Shown: piece after piece, positions 43,242-52,765 of the stretch | Position numbering within the stretch: position 1 is the stretch's first letter | Layout: every line of letters starts with the position of its first letter | NCBI GenBank assembly: GCA_964420035.1 | Contig: CAYQQR010000013.1 | Location: 1 to 64,000 of the forward strand | Length of the DNA: 64,000 nucleotides | Origin: CAYQQR01 sp964420035 | GTDB taxonomy: Bacteria; Bacteroidota; Bacteroidia; Bacteroidales; SM23-62 | Direction: 5' to 3' | The notes under the pieces: generated by a model | Seen by the model: the letters and a program-made list of their open reading frames with translations, nothing else | Told to the model about the DNA's origin: nothing | Databases searched by the model: none | Position numbers and translations under genes: made by a program

Positions 43242-43247
43242 ATTTCC

Positions 43248-43255
43248 TATCTTTG
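43248..43255 (+). promoter_or_regulatory. Bacteroidota -7 box (TATCTTTG) for adk
   Basis: Perfect match just after the hpt stop, 38 bp before the adk ATG. Confidence 0.55.
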
Positions 43256-43292
43256 CAAGCGTTTACAAATCAATTAAATCACTAGAACCGAA

Positions 43293-43868
43293 ATGTTGAA
43301 TATTGTTCTTTTTGGCCCTCCGGGTTCAGGCAAGGGCACGCAATCTGAGAAGATCATTGAAAAATACGGATTGATCCATCTGTCCACCGGGGATATTCTG
43401 AGGGCGGAGATCGCGGGTAAAACCCGGCTGGGAATGGAAGCGAAGAAACTCATGGATAAGGGTGAGCTGGTGCCTGATGAGGTTGTTATCGGTATGATCG
43501 ATAAGAAGATAGAGGAAAATACCCAGGCTCCCGGTTTCATATTTGACGGTTTTCCGCGGACGAAAGAACAGGCTTATGCCTTAAAAGAGCTTTTGTCCGG
43601 CAGGAACATGAAGATTGACCTGATGATCTCGCTGGAAGTGGACCGGCAGGAGCTCATTGACAGGCTCCTTAAAAGAGGCAAGGAGCAGGACCGTTCGGAC
43701 GATAACCTGGAAACCATAGAAAACCGGATCAATGTATATGAAAAACAGACAGCACCGGTGATGGATTTTTATGCCGGGGAAGGGGTATTCCGTGCTGTTG
43801 ACGGTATGGGAAGCATTGAGGAAATCTTCGACAGGATCGTAAAGGTGATCGAGGAAGTTCGTACATAG
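43293..43868 (+). CDS. adk: Adenylate kinase (short-lid form)
   Basis: This 191-residue P-loop kinase interconverts AMP + ATP and 2 ADP. LFGPPGSGKGTQSEKI is the Walker A, HLSTGDILRAEI binds AMP, and FIFDGFPRTKEQA is the family signature. The lid between RLLKRGKEQDRSDDN and the end is short and has no zinc cysteines, as in other members of the phylum. obg follows after 33 bp. Confidence 0.97.
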   Translation: MLNIVLFGPPGSGKGTQSEKIIEKYGLIHLSTGDILRAEIAGKTRLGMEAKKLMDKGELVPDEVVIGMIDKKIEENTQAPGFIFDGFPRTKEQAYALKELLSGRNMKIDLMISLEVDRQELIDRLLKRGKEQDRSDDNLETIENRINVYEKQTAPVMDFYAGEGVFRAVDGMGSIEEIFDRIVKVIEEVRT

Positions 43869-43901
43869 TAACCCCGGCCTTCCGTTAAAATACTTATCTC
43901 C

Positions 43902-44888
43902 TTGGAATCGAATTTTGTAGATTATGTAAAGATATTCTGCCGTTCCGGCAATGGAGGTGCAGGTTCTGCACATTTCCACAGGGAGAAATTTATCCCGAAG
44001 GGTGGACCCGACGGGGGTGATGGTGGCAGGGGAGGCCATGTAATTCTGAAGGGGAACAAGCAACTCTGGACCCTCCTGCATCTCAAATACAGCAAACACA
44101 TATTTGCCGGTCACGGTCAGCCCGGTTCCGGGAACCAGAAAAGCGGGGCCGCCGGCCAGGATCAGATCATAGAGGTTCCCCTGGGCACGGGGGCCAGGGA
44201 TGCAGAAAACGGGGAGTTCCTTTTTGAGATCACTGAAGACGGGGAGACCAAGGTCCTGCTGCCGGGTGGACGCGGTGGACTGGGCAATCAGCACTTTAAA
44301 TCCTCCACCAATCAGGCGCCGCGTTATGCCCAGCCCGGGGAGCCGGGTAAGGAGGGATGGCATATCCTGGAGTTGAAGATACTGGCCGATGTGGGATTGA
44401 TAGGATTTCCCAATGCCGGGAAATCCACCCTTTTATCTGTAGTGTCTGCAGCCAAACCCAAAATAGCCGATTATCCCTTTACCACCCTGACTCCCAACCT
44501 GGGAATCGTAGCCTACCGGGACATGCGTTCTTTTGTAATGGCCGATATACCGGGAATCATAGAAGGGGCCAGCGAAGGTAAGGGTCTCGGACACCGGTTC
44601 CTCAGACACATAGAACGGAATGCACTCTTGTTGTTCATGGTGCCCGCTGACAGCCAGGATATCCACCGGGAATACCGGGTTCTCGTCCGGGAATTAGAGA
44701 AATATAATCCGGAATTACTTGATAAATACAGGATTCTGGCCATCAGCAAGAGCGATCTGCTGGATGAGGAACTGAAAGATGAGATTCGTAAGGATCTCCC
44801 CGAAATTCCAGGAATCTTTATATCGGCGGTGACCGGAGAGAATATACCTAAACTCAAGGATTTCATCTGGAAAGGATTGAATAATTAG
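43902..44888 (+). CDS. obg: Obg/CgtA GTPase
   Basis: This 328-residue protein has the glycine-rich Obg fold (RSGNGGAGSAHFHREKFIPKGGPDGGDGGRGG) and a G domain with G1 GFPNAGKSTLL, G3 DIPGIIEGA and G4 SKSDLL. The usual C-terminal extension is lacking. It acts in 50S ribosome assembly and stress signalling. The start is TTG 43902; the next residues SNFVDYVKIFCRSGNGG match the normal Obg N terminus and no ATG is available. A PAP2 phosphatase gene follows after 3 bp. Confidence 0.95.
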   Translation: MESNFVDYVKIFCRSGNGGAGSAHFHREKFIPKGGPDGGDGGRGGHVILKGNKQLWTLLHLKYSKHIFAGHGQPGSGNQKSGAAGQDQIIEVPLGTGARDAENGEFLFEITEDGETKVLLPGGRGGLGNQHFKSSTNQAPRYAQPGEPGKEGWHILELKILADVGLIGFPNAGKSTLLSVVSAAKPKIADYPFTTLTPNLGIVAYRDMRSFVMADIPGIIEGASEGKGLGHRFLRHIERNALLLFMVPADSQDIHREYRVLVRELEKYNPELLDKYRILAISKSDLLDEELKDEIRKDLPEIPGIFISAVTGENIPKLKDFIWKGLNN

Positions 44889-44891
44889 CGC

Positions 44892-45449
44892 ATGCTTGAA
44901 AGCCTGATTCATACAGACCAGGAATTGTTCCTTCGCCTGAATGCATTGCACAGCGAATTCTTTGATTCCATCATGTGGATCATCAGTGGCAAATACACTT
45001 TTGTTCCGCTCTATGTGGCTGTGGCCGCCTGGATGATATACAAGTACCGTGTACAAGGCATCATCCTGGTCGTTATGGGCATCCTGCTTTTTGCTGCCAG
45101 CGATATCATCTCTACCCAGGCCTTAAAAGAAACCATTCACAGACTTCGACCCTGTCATCAGCCGGGCATTATGGAACAGGTACACCTGGTCCGGAGTCAT
45201 TGCGGCGGATTATACGGCTTCGTTTCTTCCCATGCCTCGAATACTTTTTCCTTTGCCTTGTTTACTGCCCTTGCACTAAAAAAGAGATGGTACGGGATAT
45301 TCATTTTTCTCTGGGCCGCCCTGGTCAGCTACAGCCGTATATATCTGGGGCAACACTATCCCGGAGACCTTATCGGGGGAGCGCTGCTGGGTTTGTTGCT
45401 GGGATGGATGGTATACAAGGCTTATCTGGCAATTTCCAGAAGGATATAG
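44892..45449 (+). CDS. PAP2-family membrane phosphatase
   Basis: This 185-residue protein has about five membrane helices and the three acid-phosphatase motifs: KETIHRLRP, SSHASNTFS (in place of PSGH) and SRIYLGQHYPGDLIGG. These form the histidine-phosphatase site facing the periplasm. Likely substrates are undecaprenyl pyrophosphate, phosphatidylglycerol phosphate or lipid A phosphates; sequence alone cannot decide. It is 3 bp downstream of obg. Confidence 0.92.
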   Translation: MLESLIHTDQELFLRLNALHSEFFDSIMWIISGKYTFVPLYVAVAAWMIYKYRVQGIILVVMGILLFAASDIISTQALKETIHRLRPCHQPGIMEQVHLVRSHCGGLYGFVSSHASNTFSFALFTALALKKRWYGIFIFLWAALVSYSRIYLGQHYPGDLIGGALLGLLLGWMVYKAYLAISRRI

Positions 45450-45468
45450 TTTTGCTATTTAAACCGAG

Positions 45469-45515
45469 TCCCGATATAGCTATCGGGAGAGAACCGACAA
45501 CCGACAACCGACAAC
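45469..45515. repeat. CCCGATA palindrome and 7-bp-period AACCGAC array
   Basis: TCCCGATA/TATCGGGA (45469-45488, 4-nt loop) is followed by AACCGAC repeated at 7-bp steps (45492-45515). Unlike the other arrays there is no mirrored arm. It lies in the 111-bp gap before lplA. Confidence 0.6.
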
Positions 45516-45560
45516 AAAGAACTAAATTATTTGTTCTGAATAAGAAAAACTGATCATCCC

Positions 45561-46541
45561 ATGCTTTGTATCCAGGATACCTCTACCGACCCTTGTTTCA
45601 ACATTGCAGCAGAGACTTACGTGATGCGGAATTTTGTGGAGGAATGCTTTATGCTTTGGCGCAACGGACCCTCCATCATCGTCGGGAAACATCAAAACAC
45701 ACTCGCCGAGATCAATATAGATTATGTAAAGAAGCACAAGATTAAAGTGGTTCGCAGACTTTCAGGCGGGGGAGCCGTGTTTCATGATCTGGGCAACCTC
45801 AATTTTACCTTTATTCGCAACGGGGAGGAAGGTAAACTCGTGGACTTTAAAAAATTTACACTTCCCATTATTGAAGCTTTACGTGAACTTGGCGTGAATG
45901 CGCGTTTTGAAGGAAGAAACGATCTGACCATTGAAGGGCGGAAATTCTCAGGAAATGCGGAGCATGTCTTTAAAAAACGGGTGCTACACCATGGCACCTT
46001 GCTTTTTTCATCCAAGCTCCCCGATTTGAGTCAGGCCCTGAAAGTGAATCCCATGAAATTCCAGGACAAAGCGGTTAAGTCGGTGCGCAGCCGCGTGACC
46101 AACATACACGACCATCTGCCGAAAAAAATGAGCGTGACCGAATTCCAGGAATACCTCATGCAGTATATGATGAAGCGGTACCCTGATTCCAGGATATACG
46201 AATATTCCGGGGAGGATATCAGGGCTATCGAAAAACTCGGGGAGGAGAAATTCTCGACCTGGGACTGGAACTTCGGGTATTCACCCGATTACAACTTTAA
46301 AAGGGCGGTGCGTTCCAATGGCGGTCACATTGAGTTCCACATGGATGTACAAAAAGGCGTCATCAGGAAATTAAAGATCTTCGGGGATTATTTTCACAGC
46401 CGTGAGACCGGTGAATTTGAAGCTTTGCTCATCGATTGTCCCCACGAAGAACTGGCCATAAGGGAACGGTTAAGTTCCGCCAATATTCACGATTACTTCA
46501 AAAACGCCACCCTGGATGAGGTGATCAAGGGTATGTTTTGA
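45561..46541 (+). CDS. lplA: Lipoate-protein ligase A
   Basis: This 326-residue protein activates free lipoate with ATP and attaches it to lipoyl domains. FNIAAETYVMRNF, GPSIIVGKHQNTLAEIN, VVRRLSGGGAVFHDLGNLNFTFI and NDLTIEGRKFSGNAEHV are the expected motifs; the last holds the catalytic lysine. The accessory C-terminal domain (about 245-326) is present. With lipA and lipB at 35.8-37.4 kb the organism can both make and salvage lipoate. Confidence 0.94.
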   Translation: MLCIQDTSTDPCFNIAAETYVMRNFVEECFMLWRNGPSIIVGKHQNTLAEINIDYVKKHKIKVVRRLSGGGAVFHDLGNLNFTFIRNGEEGKLVDFKKFTLPIIEALRELGVNARFEGRNDLTIEGRKFSGNAEHVFKKRVLHHGTLLFSSKLPDLSQALKVNPMKFQDKAVKSVRSRVTNIHDHLPKKMSVTEFQEYLMQYMMKRYPDSRIYEYSGEDIRAIEKLGEEKFSTWDWNFGYSPDYNFKRAVRSNGGHIEFHMDVQKGVIRKLKIFGDYFHSRETGEFEALLIDCPHEELAIRERLSSANIHDYFKNATLDEVIKGMF

Positions 46542-46597
46542 TTATTTACTTCTTGGTTTCAATCATTCATGCTTAACTTTACCGGAAAGAATAATCC

Positions 46598-47353
46598 TTG
46601 TTGAAGAAAGTTTTACTCTATTTGTTTTCATTTATTTACTGGGCATTTTTCATGGCCAGCTGTGTGTTTTTTTTCTTGATTGCAGTGGTAATCTGGCTGC
46701 TGAGCATTCCTTTTGACAAAAGAAAAATCTTGCTACATTATTATTCCGGCCTCTGGGGTTCTTTGTATATATGGATTAATCCATTTTGGCCGTTCAGGGT
46801 AAGGGGAAGGAGTAAGATCCGTGACCGGGTTCCCTCGATCATCGTATCCAATCACCAGAGCTTCCTTGATATCCTGGTTTTGTATGCCTTGTACAGGCAG
46901 TATAAATTTGTATCCAAGAAGGAAGTTTTTGCCCTGCCCATCATTGGCTGGCTGATGGTCCTGAACCAGTATATCCCCCTGAGGAGGGGTTCCCGGGAAA
47001 GCATTCAAAAGATGATGCAGGAGATCAAAAAGAATATTGAAAGGGGAAGTTCCATCATGATGTTTCCCGAAGGTACCCGGAACAAGAGAGAAAAGGAGTT
47101 GCTGCCATTCAAGGAAGGCGCCTTTGCCATGGCCCTTCAAAACAAGGTGCCGATTATCCCGGTGGTTTTGTATGGCACGGGCCGGACCATTCCCAAGGGG
47201 AAGCTTCTTATTCAAAGGAAGCAGAAGATCATTATGCAGATTATGGACCCCGTTTCCTACGAAAGCTTTAAAAGAATGCAGGCGGGAGAAATTGCAACAA
47301 TGCTAAGGGCAAGGATGCAGGAAACATACGACAAAATCAGCAGCGATGCGTGA
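46598..47353 (+). CDS. plsC: 1-acyl-sn-glycerol-3-phosphate acyltransferase
   Basis: This 251-residue inner-membrane acyltransferase has an N-terminal hydrophobic helix pair. SNHQSFLDILVLY carries the H-x4-D catalytic motif. LRRGSRESI and MMFPEGTRNKREKELLPFKEGAF carry the glycerophosphate-binding FPEGTR, and VPIIPVVLYGT completes the family pattern. It makes phosphatidic acid. The start is uncertain: TTG 46598 or the next TTG at 46601, with no ATG nearby. It overlaps the next gene by 8 bp. Confidence 0.92.
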   Translation: MLKKVLLYLFSFIYWAFFMASCVFFFLIAVVIWLLSIPFDKRKILLHYYSGLWGSLYIWINPFWPFRVRGRSKIRDRVPSIIVSNHQSFLDILVLYALYRQYKFVSKKEVFALPIIGWLMVLNQYIPLRRGSRESIQKMMQEIKKNIERGSSIMMFPEGTRNKREKELLPFKEGAFAMALQNKVPIIPVVLYGTGRTIPKGKLLIQRKQKIIMQIMDPVSYESFKRMQAGEIATMLRARMQETYDKISSDA

Positions 47354-48158
47354 TAAAAAGAGACATATTCCGGACCGGGTCCTGAGAGCCATGGGTTATT
47401 TTTCAAATTTCAGGGGAATGATGAACCGGTATCTGCGGGAACATGAATACTGGGATGATCATTTGCAGCGAACGCGAAAATTTATTTCAGATGCCATATC
47501 CCAAACCGGGCACAATAAGGTAGTGGTCCTGGGAAGCGGTTGGCTGTTGGATGTGCCCCTTGAGGAATTATCCGGTCAATTTGAAAAGGTGATCCTGGTG
47601 GATATCTGGCACCCCGCCCAGGTAAGGCACAAAATGACAAAGCTGCCCAATGTGGAACTGAAGTATATGGACCTGAGCGGCAATACGGTGATGAAGGCCT
47701 GGGAAGTCGCCAGCCGGAACAAAAAAACTGAAACCGATCTGCCCGGGATCGAGGCAATCTTTCCCGACCCTGTCCAACTACCCGGGGGCGACAGTTTCTA
47801 TATCTCTGCCAACGTACTCACCCAGCTGGATGCACAGGTCAGGGATTTCCTGGTACCCAAGAAGATTTTTCCGGAAGAGGACCTGGATGAATATTCCGCC
47901 ATGGTCCAGAAACAGCACCTGGATCATTTAAAAGCTCAGGATGCCTGCCTGATCAGTCAGGTCAGCGAGTTAGTTATTAACAGCAACGAACAGGTAGGAA
48001 AGCATAATCCCCTGCTTAAAACATCACTGCCGGAAAAGGAGGTTAAGGTCAGATGGACCTGGAAATTCGATACCCAAATGACTTATTATGAGGGTGGGAA
48101 GACCCACTTCGAAGTCGTTGCTATAAAGTTCAGCAAAAAAGAAGGCTTTAAATTTTGA
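47346..48158 (+). CDS. Uncharacterised Rossmann-like (possibly SAM-dependent) protein
   Basis: This is 270 residues, soluble, with no signal peptide. I do not recognise a named family. Residues about 55-85 read KVVVLGSGWLLDVPLEEL followed by KVILVDIWHPAQ, which resembles motif I and the acidic motif II of class I methyltransferases. The remainder lacks a clear catalytic motif. Two regions rich in charged residues and a tryptophan pair (VRWTWKFDTQM) are notable. It overlaps plsC by 8 bp, so it may act on the same lipid intermediates (inference). Confidence 0.6.
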   Translation: MRDKKRHIPDRVLRAMGYFSNFRGMMNRYLREHEYWDDHLQRTRKFISDAISQTGHNKVVVLGSGWLLDVPLEELSGQFEKVILVDIWHPAQVRHKMTKLPNVELKYMDLSGNTVMKAWEVASRNKKTETDLPGIEAIFPDPVQLPGGDSFYISANVLTQLDAQVRDFLVPKKIFPEEDLDEYSAMVQKQHLDHLKAQDACLISQVSELVINSNEQVGKHNPLLKTSLPEKEVKVRWTWKFDTQMTYYEGGKTHFEVVAIKFSKKEGFKF

Positions 48159-48239
48159 TCACTCTGCAAGCATTGTGAATACTGGGATCTGTTGATTTCC
48201 TTGTTGAAAAAGAATTTCTATCCCGGAAGCATATTTATT

Positions 48240-48247
48240 TATATTTG
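48240..48247 (+). promoter_or_regulatory. Bacteroidota -7 box (TATATTTG) for parE
   Basis: TAnnTTTG match 18 bp before ATG 48265. It supports this ATG over an in-frame TTG at 48256. Confidence 0.55.
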
Positions 48248-48264
48248 CACAAATTTTGATTTTC

Positions 48265-50103
48265 ATGACAGCAAATTATTCAGAAGAAAGCATCAGGACC
48301 CTGGACTGGCGTGAACATATCCGGAGAAGGCCGGGGATGTACATCGGGAAGCTTGGGGATGGTTCGGCCCGTGATGATGGCGTATATGTATTGCTGAAGG
48401 AGGTCCTGGATAATTCCGTGGATGAATTCATGATGGGTTTCGGAAGAAAGATAGAGATCACCATCCGGGATAAACAGGTAATGGTGCGGGATTACGGACG
48501 GGGCATACCCCTGGGCAAACTGGTGGATGCTGCCAGCAAGATGAACACCGGGGCCAAATACGATTCCAAAGTATTCAAAAAGTCTGTTGGCCTGAACGGG
48601 GTGGGGATTAAAGCGGTTAATGCACTGTCTTCAAGTTTTGAGGTAAAAAGTATCCGCGACGGAAGAATCAAGGCAGCAAGTTTTGAACAGGGAGAGCTCA
48701 GGGTGGAAGAAAAGGAAAAAGACACCGATCTTCCGGGGGGCACCATCGTAAAGTTCGTGCCCGATCACGATATGTTCGGTACCTATCATTATATCTCAGA
48801 ATATATTGAGTCCATGGCTAAAAACTACGTTTTTTTGAACCAGGGACTTACCATTGTTTTCAACGGGAAATCCTATCATTCGAAAAACGGACTGAGGGAT
48901 CTTCTGGAAGACAACATGGACCGCCCGGGGATCTATCCCATTATTCATTTAAGAGGGGACGACATTGAAGTGGCCATTACGCATGGGAATCAATATGTGG
49001 ATGAATATTATTCCTTCGTTAACGGTCAGCACACCACCCAGGGCGGCACCCACCTGATGGTATTCAAGGAAGCCGTGGTCAATACCCTCCGCGATTTCTT
49101 CAAGAAAGATTTTGATCCTTCGGATGTCCGCACCGGTATGATCTCGGCTTTCAGCGTCAAGATCGAGGATCCCGTGTTTGAATCCCAGACCAAGACCAAG
49201 CTGGGGAGCAAGAATATGGGGCCCGATGGACCCACGGTGCGGAATTATATCCATACTTTTGTTAAGAAGGAGCTGGACAATTACCTGCATAAGAATCCTG
49301 AAACCTCAGACATTCTCTATAAGAAAATCCTCGAATCGGAAAAGGAACGCAAGGCCATCTCCAGCGTTAAGAAGCTAGCCCGTGAGCGGGCAAGGAAGGT
49401 GAGCTTGCACAATAAGAAACTCCGGGATTGCCGGGTGCATTACAACACCCATGATGAGCGCAGGATGGAAAGCACCATCTTCATCACCGAGGGTGATTCG
49501 GCCAGTGGCTCGATTACCAAATCGAGAGATGTGAATACCCAGGCGGTGTTCAGTCTTAAAGGCAAACCTTTGAATTCTTACGGTCTGTCAAAAAAGATCG
49601 TTTATGAGAATGAAGAGTTTAACCTTTTACAGGCTGCACTGAACATTGAAGAAGGATTGGATAATTTACGGTACAATTACGTTGTAATCGCCACGGATGC
49701 CGATGTGGACGGCATGCATATCCGTTTGCTGCTGATCACATTCTTCCTGCAGTTCTTCCCGAACCTGGTACGTAAAGGACATTTGTACATTCTTCAAACA
49801 CCGCTTTTCCGGGTCAGGAACAAGAAGGAAAGCCATTATTGTTATTCACAGACGGAGAAAGATGCAGCCGTAAAGAAAATACAAGGCAATCCTGAAATAA
49901 CCCGTTTCAAAGGTCTGGGAGAGATCTCTCCCGATGAGTTCAAACACTTTATTGGCAAGGACATCCGGCTGGAGCCGGTAACCCTGAGCAAAGAAGATGC
50001 TGTCAATAAGCTGCTTGAATTCTATATGGGTAAGAATACTCCGGACCGGCAAAGTTTTATTATCGATAATCTTCGTGTAGACGAGGTCATTTTACAGAAC
50101 TGA
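48265..50103 (+). CDS. parE: DNA topoisomerase IV subunit B
   Basis: This 612-residue GHKL ATPase subunit shows VLDNSVDEFMMGF (N-box), RDYGRGIPLGK (G1), VGLNGVGIKAVNALSSSF (G2), ITEGDSASGSI (TOPRIM glutamate) and ATDADVDGMHIRLLLITFF (DxD). No insertion of the kind seen in proteobacterial GyrB is present, and the length and the parC neighbour favour ParE over GyrB. It powers chromosome decatenation. parC follows after 52 bp. Confidence 0.92.
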   Translation: MTANYSEESIRTLDWREHIRRRPGMYIGKLGDGSARDDGVYVLLKEVLDNSVDEFMMGFGRKIEITIRDKQVMVRDYGRGIPLGKLVDAASKMNTGAKYDSKVFKKSVGLNGVGIKAVNALSSSFEVKSIRDGRIKAASFEQGELRVEEKEKDTDLPGGTIVKFVPDHDMFGTYHYISEYIESMAKNYVFLNQGLTIVFNGKSYHSKNGLRDLLEDNMDRPGIYPIIHLRGDDIEVAITHGNQYVDEYYSFVNGQHTTQGGTHLMVFKEAVVNTLRDFFKKDFDPSDVRTGMISAFSVKIEDPVFESQTKTKLGSKNMGPDGPTVRNYIHTFVKKELDNYLHKNPETSDILYKKILESEKERKAISSVKKLARERARKVSLHNKKLRDCRVHYNTHDERRMESTIFITEGDSASGSITKSRDVNTQAVFSLKGKPLNSYGLSKKIVYENEEFNLLQAALNIEEGLDNLRYNYVVIATDADVDGMHIRLLLITFFLQFFPNLVRKGHLYILQTPLFRVRNKKESHYCYSQTEKDAAVKKIQGNPEITRFKGLGEISPDEFKHFIGKDIRLEPVTLSKEDAVNKLLEFYMGKNTPDRQSFIIDNLRVDEVILQN

Positions 50104-50140
50104 TTAAGGAATGCTTATAACGGGATGATTTTACAATCAC

Positions 50141-50147
50141 AGGAGGT
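50141..50147 (+). promoter_or_regulatory. Strong Shine-Dalgarno (AGGAGGT) before parC
   Basis: AGGAGGT with an 8-nt spacer to ATG 50156. Unusual here, where most genes lack such a site. Confidence 0.6.
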
Positions 50148-50155
50148 ACAGAAGC

Positions 50156-52765
50156 ATGGATGAGGAAAAAGACAAAAGACTGGAAGACGGCAGGCCCTCC
50201 CGGCAGCAACAGGATACATCGGGCCAGAACGGGAACCCCCCTCCGGATGAATTGCACAAGGTCATTCACCTGGACGGGATGTACAAGGACTGGTTTTTGG
50301 ATTATGCTTCCTATGTGATCCTGGAGCGTGCCGTTCCCCATATCGATGACGGGCTCAAGCCGGTTCAGCGACGCATCCTTCATGCCATGCGTCGCTTGGA
50401 AGACGGGAGATACAACAAGGTGGCCAACATCATCGGACACACCATGCAGTTCCATCCGCATGGGGATGCATCCATTGGTGATGCCCTGATACAACTGGGT
50501 CAGAAAAACCTGTTGATCGACACCCAGGGAAACTGGGGCAACCTGCTTACCGGAGACGGTGCGGCAGCACCCCGCTACATCGAGGCACGCCTTTCTAAAT
50601 TTGCCCTGGACGTGGTCTTCAGCCCCAAGATCACCCGGTGGAAACCTTCTTATGACGGCAGGAACAAAGAACCCATAACCCTGCCCGTTAAATTTCCCCT
50701 GCTCCTGGCTACAGGGGTCGAAGGAATTGCTGTTGGATTGGCTTCCAGGATACTCCCCCATAATTTTAATGAACTGATCGATGCGTCCATCCGGTATTTA
50801 CAGAACAAGGAATTTGAGCTCCAACCTGATTTTCCTACCGGCGGACTGGCAGATTTTTCGAGGTATAATGACGGGGTGCGGGGCGGACAGGTTAAGATCC
50901 GGGCCAAGATTGAGAAGCTGGACAAAAAAACCCTGGTGATCCGCGAGATCCCTTATGGTAAGAATACAACCACATTAATAGAATCCATCATCAAAGCCAA
51001 CGAAAAGGGAAAGATCAAAGTCCGGAAGATCGACGACAATACGGCAGAAAAAGTTGAGATTGTAATCCACCTGAATTCGGGAGTCTCGCCCGATAAGACC
51101 ATAGATGCCCTGTATGCATTTACCGACTGTGAGCTTTCCATATCTCCCAATTCATGCGTAATTGAAGAGGACAAACCCCAATTCTATGGTTCTACCGAGC
51201 TGCTGAAGAAGAGTACGGATCATACCCTTTTACTGTTAAAGGCCGAGCTGCAAATTAAGCTGGATGAACTGAATGAAGCATGGCACTTTTCTTCCCTGGA
51301 ACGGATCTTTATTGAAAAAAGGATCTACAGGAAAATTGAAGAATGCGAAAGCTGGGAAGCGATACTGGAAACCATCGACAAAGGGCTGCGCCCATATAAA
51401 AAGTTGTTTTACCGGGAGATCACGGAGGAAGACATTATCCGGCTAACCGAGATCAAGATCAAACGCATATCCAGGTATGATATCAACAAGGCCGAAGAGC
51501 TTATCGAAGGCATTGAAGCAGAGATTAAAGAGGTCAAGAATCACCTGGAAAACATAGTGCCCTTTACCATCAATTATTTCAAGCAGATCAGGAAAAAATA
51601 CGGACCGGCATATCCGCGCCAGACTGAAATACGAAATTTTGAGTCTATCGAAGCGACCAAAGTTGTTGAAGCCAATGCCAAATTGTATGTAAACAGAAAA
51701 GAAGGCTTCTTTGGCACCGGTCTGAGGAAGGAAGAATACGTTTGTGATTGCTCCGATATCGATGACATAATCGTTTTCCTCCGGGATGGAAGCTATCTGG
51801 TGACCAAGGTGGATGACAAAGTTTTCGCGGGTAAGAATATCGAGCACATAGCAGTTTTTAAGAAGAACGACCAGCGAACCATTTATAACCTGGTTTATAT
51901 GGACGGAAAAACAGGTTATGCCATGATGAAAAGATTTGCCATCACTTCGGTGACCCGGGACAAGACTTATCATGTAGGCAAACATCCCGCCAATTCGCGG
52001 ATTCTTTATTTGTCCGTTAATCAAAACGGGGAGGCAGAGGTCGTTAAAGTTCAGCTTAAGCCTAAGCCCCGCCTGAAAAAATTGAATTTTGAGGCCGATT
52101 TCAGTGAATTGGCGATAAAGAACCGTAATGCCCGCGGGAACATCCTTACCAAACATGCGGTTCACAAAATTACCATACAGGAAGAAGGGATGTCGACCCT
52201 GGGTGGAAGGAAGATCTGGTTCGACGAATCGGTGCTCCGCCTGAATGCAGACGGTCGAGGAAGGTACCTGGGTGAATTTTCCGGTGAAGACCGGCTGCTG
52301 GTGATCACCAAATCCGGCACCTTCCGTCTTTCCAATTATGACCTGAGCAATCATTACGAAGACGACCTTTTGATCCTGGAGCGATATAAACCGAATAAGA
52401 TCTATTCTGCTGTTTATTATGAAGATTCGCTGAAGTACTACTATGTTAAAAGATTTAAGATCGAACCCGTGGAAAAAGCTCAAAGTTTTATAGGCGACCA
52501 CTCCGATTCCAGGCTCATAAACATCATGGAAGTGGAATATCCGAGACTGGAGATTAAATTTGGAGGGAAAAGCAAAAAACGCGAAGCCGAGATCATTGAA
52601 GTAGCCGAGTTCATAGGGGTTAAAAGCTACAAAGCACGGGGTAAAAGACTAACCACGCATGAAGTTGAGAAGCTGAGTGAATTGGAACCCCTCAAAAGAG
52701 CAGAACCTGAAGAACCCGAAGATGACCAAAAACCTGGGAACGGCCAGATGTCCTTGAACATCTAA
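50156..52765 (+). CDS. parC: DNA topoisomerase IV subunit A
   Basis: This 869-residue type IIA subunit has the catalytic tyrosine in APRYIEARLSKFA (about residue 141). The quinolone-determining region reads HPHGDASIGDALIQLG, and the breakage-reunion core follows. Residues about 520-800 form a degenerate beta-pinwheel without a GyrA box (QRRGGKG), which favours ParC over GyrA. The last 40 residues are acidic and proline-rich. It acts with ParE at the replication terminus. Confidence 0.93.
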   Translation: MDEEKDKRLEDGRPSRQQQDTSGQNGNPPPDELHKVIHLDGMYKDWFLDYASYVILERAVPHIDDGLKPVQRRILHAMRRLEDGRYNKVANIIGHTMQFHPHGDASIGDALIQLGQKNLLIDTQGNWGNLLTGDGAAAPRYIEARLSKFALDVVFSPKITRWKPSYDGRNKEPITLPVKFPLLLATGVEGIAVGLASRILPHNFNELIDASIRYLQNKEFELQPDFPTGGLADFSRYNDGVRGGQVKIRAKIEKLDKKTLVIREIPYGKNTTTLIESIIKANEKGKIKVRKIDDNTAEKVEIVIHLNSGVSPDKTIDALYAFTDCELSISPNSCVIEEDKPQFYGSTELLKKSTDHTLLLLKAELQIKLDELNEAWHFSSLERIFIEKRIYRKIEECESWEAILETIDKGLRPYKKLFYREITEEDIIRLTEIKIKRISRYDINKAEELIEGIEAEIKEVKNHLENIVPFTINYFKQIRKKYGPAYPRQTEIRNFESIEATKVVEANAKLYVNRKEGFFGTGLRKEEYVCDCSDIDDIIVFLRDGSYLVTKVDDKVFAGKNIEHIAVFKKNDQRTIYNLVYMDGKTGYAMMKRFAITSVTRDKTYHVGKHPANSRILYLSVNQNGEAEVVKVQLKPKPRLKKLNFEADFSELAIKNRNARGNILTKHAVHKITIQEEGMSTLGGRKIWFDESVLRLNADGRGRYLGEFSGEDRLLVITKSGTFRLSNYDLSNHYEDDLLILERYKPNKIYSAVYYEDSLKYYYVKRFKIEPVEKAQSFIGDHSDSRLINIMEVEYPRLEIKFGGKSKKREAEIIEVAEFIGVKSYKARGKRLTTHEVEKLSELEPLKRAEPEEPEDDQKPGNGQMSLNI

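Noticed and set aside
51443..52501. 352-codon open frame antisense to parC
   Set aside because: A long shadow ORF caused by codon bias of parC; the sense frame has clear topoisomerase motifs.
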